From the NCBI RefSeq assembly GCF_029891575.1, contig NZ_JARZHF010000003.1:248001-312000 (forward strand): a DNA stretch of 64,000 nt, given 5' to 3'. Below the pieces are notes generated by a model. That model did no database searches and was not told the origin of the DNA. It saw only the letters and a list, made by a program, of their open reading frames with translations. The position numbers and the translations under genes are program-made. Every line of letters begins with the position of its first letter. The first letter of the stretch is position 1. Source of the stretch: Salipaludibacillus daqingensis (GTDB lineage Bacteria; Bacillota; Bacilli; Bacillales; Salisediminibacteriaceae). This document shows positions 62,501 to 64,000 of the stretch, in pieces.

Positions 62501-64000
62501 AACACCTACAACAATGGCATCTGGTAGATCGTTTCCTGAAGATTCAATTTGTATATTACTTGCTTCCATTTGAGTTGTTCGAAGATCATTGTTAGGGTCA
62601 GAGCTAAAGTCATGGAACCCAGCCTCTTCATACTCGACCACTTTACCATCAACAAGAACTTCATCACCAACACTTGCTTCATGACTTCTGCTATAAACAT
62701 ACATCCCTTCAGATGTGTTTACATCGCCATCGGACTCTGCACTTTGGAAGTAAAATCCGTTATTTTCAGTATGTGTCACAATACCAGGCACTCCACGAAC
62801 AACTTGTCCTTCATAAGGAGAAGTGTGAGAAGCTCCTTGGATATCATAGATTTCTAATTCTCCTGCTTCTGGAAGTAGTGTGTACTGATATTCGCGAATA
62901 TCACTATTTTCTAATCCATCTTTCATCGCTATCGCTTTAAGTGTTGTTTCTTCAGTAATTGTAATTGGACCATCATACAGCATGTCCTCTGCTGTAGGGT
63001 CTTCTCCATTTATCGTATAATAAATATCTGCACCTTCTGTACCTGAAGATAACGTCACTTCACTACCGGAAGCAATAGCTCCAGATTCGTAGTTAGCTCT
63101 AGGTGACTGAACAACAGATGCATCTTCAACGAGGTCATCGTTATCTCTTGGCATCAATTTGTTTTCATAGAAATGATAGTTTACTACTCCAAAGATGGAG
63201 TCATATTCCGTATTTTCTTGAACATCTGCATATGCACCATAAACTAAAAAGTCACCTGCAGCATCATCTGCATTAAAATCATCAAAATCAAAATTATCTC
63301 TCACCGTCACATCTTTCATTTCAATTAATTGAGCTTCAATCTCATCAGCATCCTTTTCAAAAAATGTTGAATCGACCACCTTTGGCTCAATTTGACCGTG
63401 GTTTTTTTCAACGATTTCAGAGTCAGATACTAATATTTGTTTCATATCTCTAAAATGGTTATGTTCTCCTGTGAATTGAACTTTATCACCTAAGTTGTAT
63501 TGGCTCCCTAAACCAGCACCGCGAACTAAAATGGCTGCGGTATCATCTTGAACATACATGTTTGTTTGACCACCTGCTTCAAAGTGAGCAGTCACCGTTC
63601 CATAAAATGTTTGTGTCGTTCCAAAATCAGTTTCTCTTATATCTAAAATCGATTGACCTTCGTAGTAACCATACTCTTCGTCAGTACCATAATCAAAATC
63701 AATTTCAAAATCATTAATCGATAATGTGCCTGATAATCCATCGAGATCATCATTCACGTGTTCCACTGTCACATGAGATCGGTCATCCGACGACACCATG
63801 TAGTCCGTTAGTTCAGGAACAACAACTGTTTCATCCTCTAACTCCACTTCCACATCAATTATTCGATTAATATCTAATCCCTTTGGATAGGTCTTATCAA
63901 AATCGATCATAAAGCTGGTAGAATCAAGGATCTCTACATCTTCAATGGCTCTTTTTGGCCCCTGAGAGTTGTTTCCGTTGTTACCTCTTTCTTCACTCGT
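59516..64000 (-). CDS. Large multidomain extracellular nuclease, 5' end outside the window
   Basis: The reading frame is open to the right edge, so the 1494 residues seen are a C-terminal part; the signal peptide lies outside. In order: OB-fold-like nucleic-acid-binding modules, a chitobiase-C-type beta module (VTLSSGTEGADIYYTINGEDPTAEDMLYDGPITITEETTLKAIAMKDG), more OB-like modules, then an endonuclease/exonuclease/phosphatase domain (VATYNVENFHPD, DIITLVEVMDNYG, GNHWNSKRGDEAPFG, LGDFNDYPWSPP and SDHDPIMVQL, a full catalytic set). Behind it come a bacterial-Ig-like segment, two DUF6359-like repeats and a final OB-like module. This is the plan of ExeM/NucH-type DNases, which take phosphate and nucleosides from extracellular DNA. 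No LPXTG or membrane anchor is at the C-terminus, so it is probably secreted or held non-covalently. It is strongly acidic. Confidence 0.9.
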   Translation of the reverse strand, partial: TSEERGNNGNNSQGPKRAIEDVEILDSTSFMIDFDKTYPKGLDINRIIDVEVELEDETVVVPELTDYMVSSDDRSHVTVEHVNDDLDGLSGTLSINDFEIDFDYGTDEEYGYYEGQSILDIRETDFGTTQTFYGTVTAHFEAGGQTNMYVQDDTAAILVRGAGLGSQYNLGDKVQFTGEHNHFRDMKQILVSDSEIVEKNHGQIEPKVVDSTFFEKDADEIEAQLIEMKDVTVRDNFDFDDFNADDAAGDFLVYGAYADVQENTEYDSIFGVVNYHFYENKLMPRDNDDLVEDASVVQSPRANYESGAIASGSEVTLSSGTEGADIYYTINGEDPTAEDMLYDGPITITEETTLKAIAMKDGLENSDIREYQYTLLPEAGELEIYDIQGASHTSPYEGQVVRGVPGIVTHTENNGFYFQSAESDGDVNTSEGMYVYSRSHEASVGDEVLVDGKVVEYEEAGFHDFSSDPNNDLRTTQMEASNIQIESSGNDLPDAIVVGVDREIPEVLLADPENYDINDPEDFDAEANALDFYESLEGMLIEIPGQVTVTGPQKYDELTVISEEWGLENRTESGSVYVEENEQGENYSEFNTEVMFVVAPRGTIAKTGDYFEESIVGVVGYDFSNFKIQPVGDGLPDLQDGGLERRDETTIEFEDDKLTVATYNVENFHPDANPERIRRLANSMANELNSPDIITLVEVMDNYGEDVGPDTDASASYQTLIDAIEEKSGVEYAFTEVAPIQGNDGGIPGGNIRNGHLYRVDRVELADDSVAPNDEGLTIDEQGNLSYGTGLIDPTNDAFRNSRKPLLTEFNFKGESVYVIGNHWNSKRGDEAPFGIVQPAEQGSREQRLEIAEVIGDFVAELNEKTEEDANVVVLGDFNDYPWSPPVDLLLESGNLYNAIFELERSEQYTYSYNGSAQSLDSILVSEHLQSEIDVDAMGINSEFMWEHGRASDHDPIMVQLEIPDIDPDYEIVPGPELTFEDDELNSNATMELTVGDDFDYPEVTATDSEGNDLTVERGGDDVDANTAGTYIVVYRASDEEGRSSTLRLTVVVKEDIDRDNLTVAQAIANNDGEGTVQGYIVGTMTGNFDGDFTATNLMLADDPDERNMDKILPVQLPNTSLRSDINLQDNPENLGKEVRLTGNLAAYFSRPGLRDTSEYEFVEGDDGDSGNGDGEIDRDNLTVAQAIANNDGEGTVQGYIVGTIISGGNGNFDGDDEFSHTNLMLADDPDEREMDKVLYVQLPNTSLRADLNLRDNPDNLGEEVRLTGSLEAYFGYPGLRNTSEYEFVEGDGDSDNGNGDGETSVMSISDARDAAEGTEVTVEGVVTTNPGSWGGQGFAVQDDSAGIYVFQNNGDISLGDQVKLTGTKGEFNGEIQITDLTSLEVKGEGELPEPTLVNLDEVAKNMEGQLVKVEGVEINELEEVNNFGTFEFNAVVDEESVLIRVDNRTGLDYNGFTFENGDIVDVTGIVAEYQGSMQLKPRMEADISASEDE
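60108..60838 (-). repeat. Tandem duplication of a roughly 115-residue module in the nuclease
   Basis: Two adjacent copies begin IDRDNLTVAQAIANNDGEGTVQGYIVG, continue with TNLMLADDPDER and VQLPNTSLR and end TSEYEFVEGD. They are about 80% identical. The downstream copy has an insert ISGGNGNFDGDDEF. High identity at DNA level suggests a recent duplication. Confidence 0.85.

Overview
The window looks like a chromosomal segment of a low-GC Gram-positive bacterium of the Bacillaceae, probably a salt- and alkali-adapted one. The reasons are strong Shine-Dalgarno sites, lipoproteins with long Asn/Asp/Glu-rich linkers, very acidic exported proteins, an NhaC-type antiporter, a Zur-controlled zinc-free S14 paralogue, Bacillus-type cre sites and SigA-type promoters. 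No rRNA, tRNA, phage, insertion sequence or CRISPR array was found. Two genes are cut by the window edges: an FAD oxidoreductase on the left and a large extracellular nuclease on the right.

Layout. 0-5 kb: FAD oxidoreductase end, a divergent short flagellin, asparagine synthetase, and an ECF sigma factor with its membrane anti-sigma partner. 5-7.4 kb: GH42 beta-galactosidase. 7.6-13.6 kb: a phosphonate-type ABC importer (phnD-phnC-phnE-phnE) followed by an MgtC-like membrane protein and a PHP-family phosphoesterase, with a divergent GntR/UTRA regulator. 13.8-23.5 kb: an alpha-galactoside locus with two LacI regulators, a three-gene sugar importer, a GH36 alpha-galactosidase, a SemiSWEET and a GH4 alpha-galactosidase. 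23.8-26 kb: a SufT-like protein and a chemoreceptor. 26.1-38.6 kb: a ten-gene minus-strand operon with a sugar importer, NanE epimerase, RpiR regulator, two ROK kinases, an FAD oxidoreductase, a GH38 alpha-mannosidase and a DUF4127 protein. 38.7-43 kb: exported family-10-like hydrolase, Zur-controlled S14, dCTP deaminase and a HesB-like protein. 43.4-51.3 kb: M20 peptidase divergent from a complete oligopeptide importer plus a cupin regulator. 51.4-51.8 kb: a 53-bp tandem repeat array. 51.8-64 kb: lipoprotein PBP, small zinc-ribbon protein, SGNH-like protein, VanZ, NhaC, a small orphan protein, TauE, a DUF2249-like protein and the nuclease.

How it works together. The window is dominated by scavenging. 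Four ABC importers take up organophosphates/phosphonates, alpha-galactosides, a mannose/ManNAc-type glycan and peptides. Intracellular hydrolases and kinases feed the products into glycolysis, and carbon catabolite control is suggested by cre-like sites. Three of the importer operons place a stem-loop directly after the binding-protein gene, which would give excess binding protein over permease.

The most unusual items are the NanE/ROK/GH38/FAD-oxidoreductase/DUF4127 operon, the phn-MgtC-PHP operon without visible C-P lyase, and the 53-bp array whose unit keeps a hairpin while its arm sequence changes. All function calls come from reading motifs by eye; no database search was possible.
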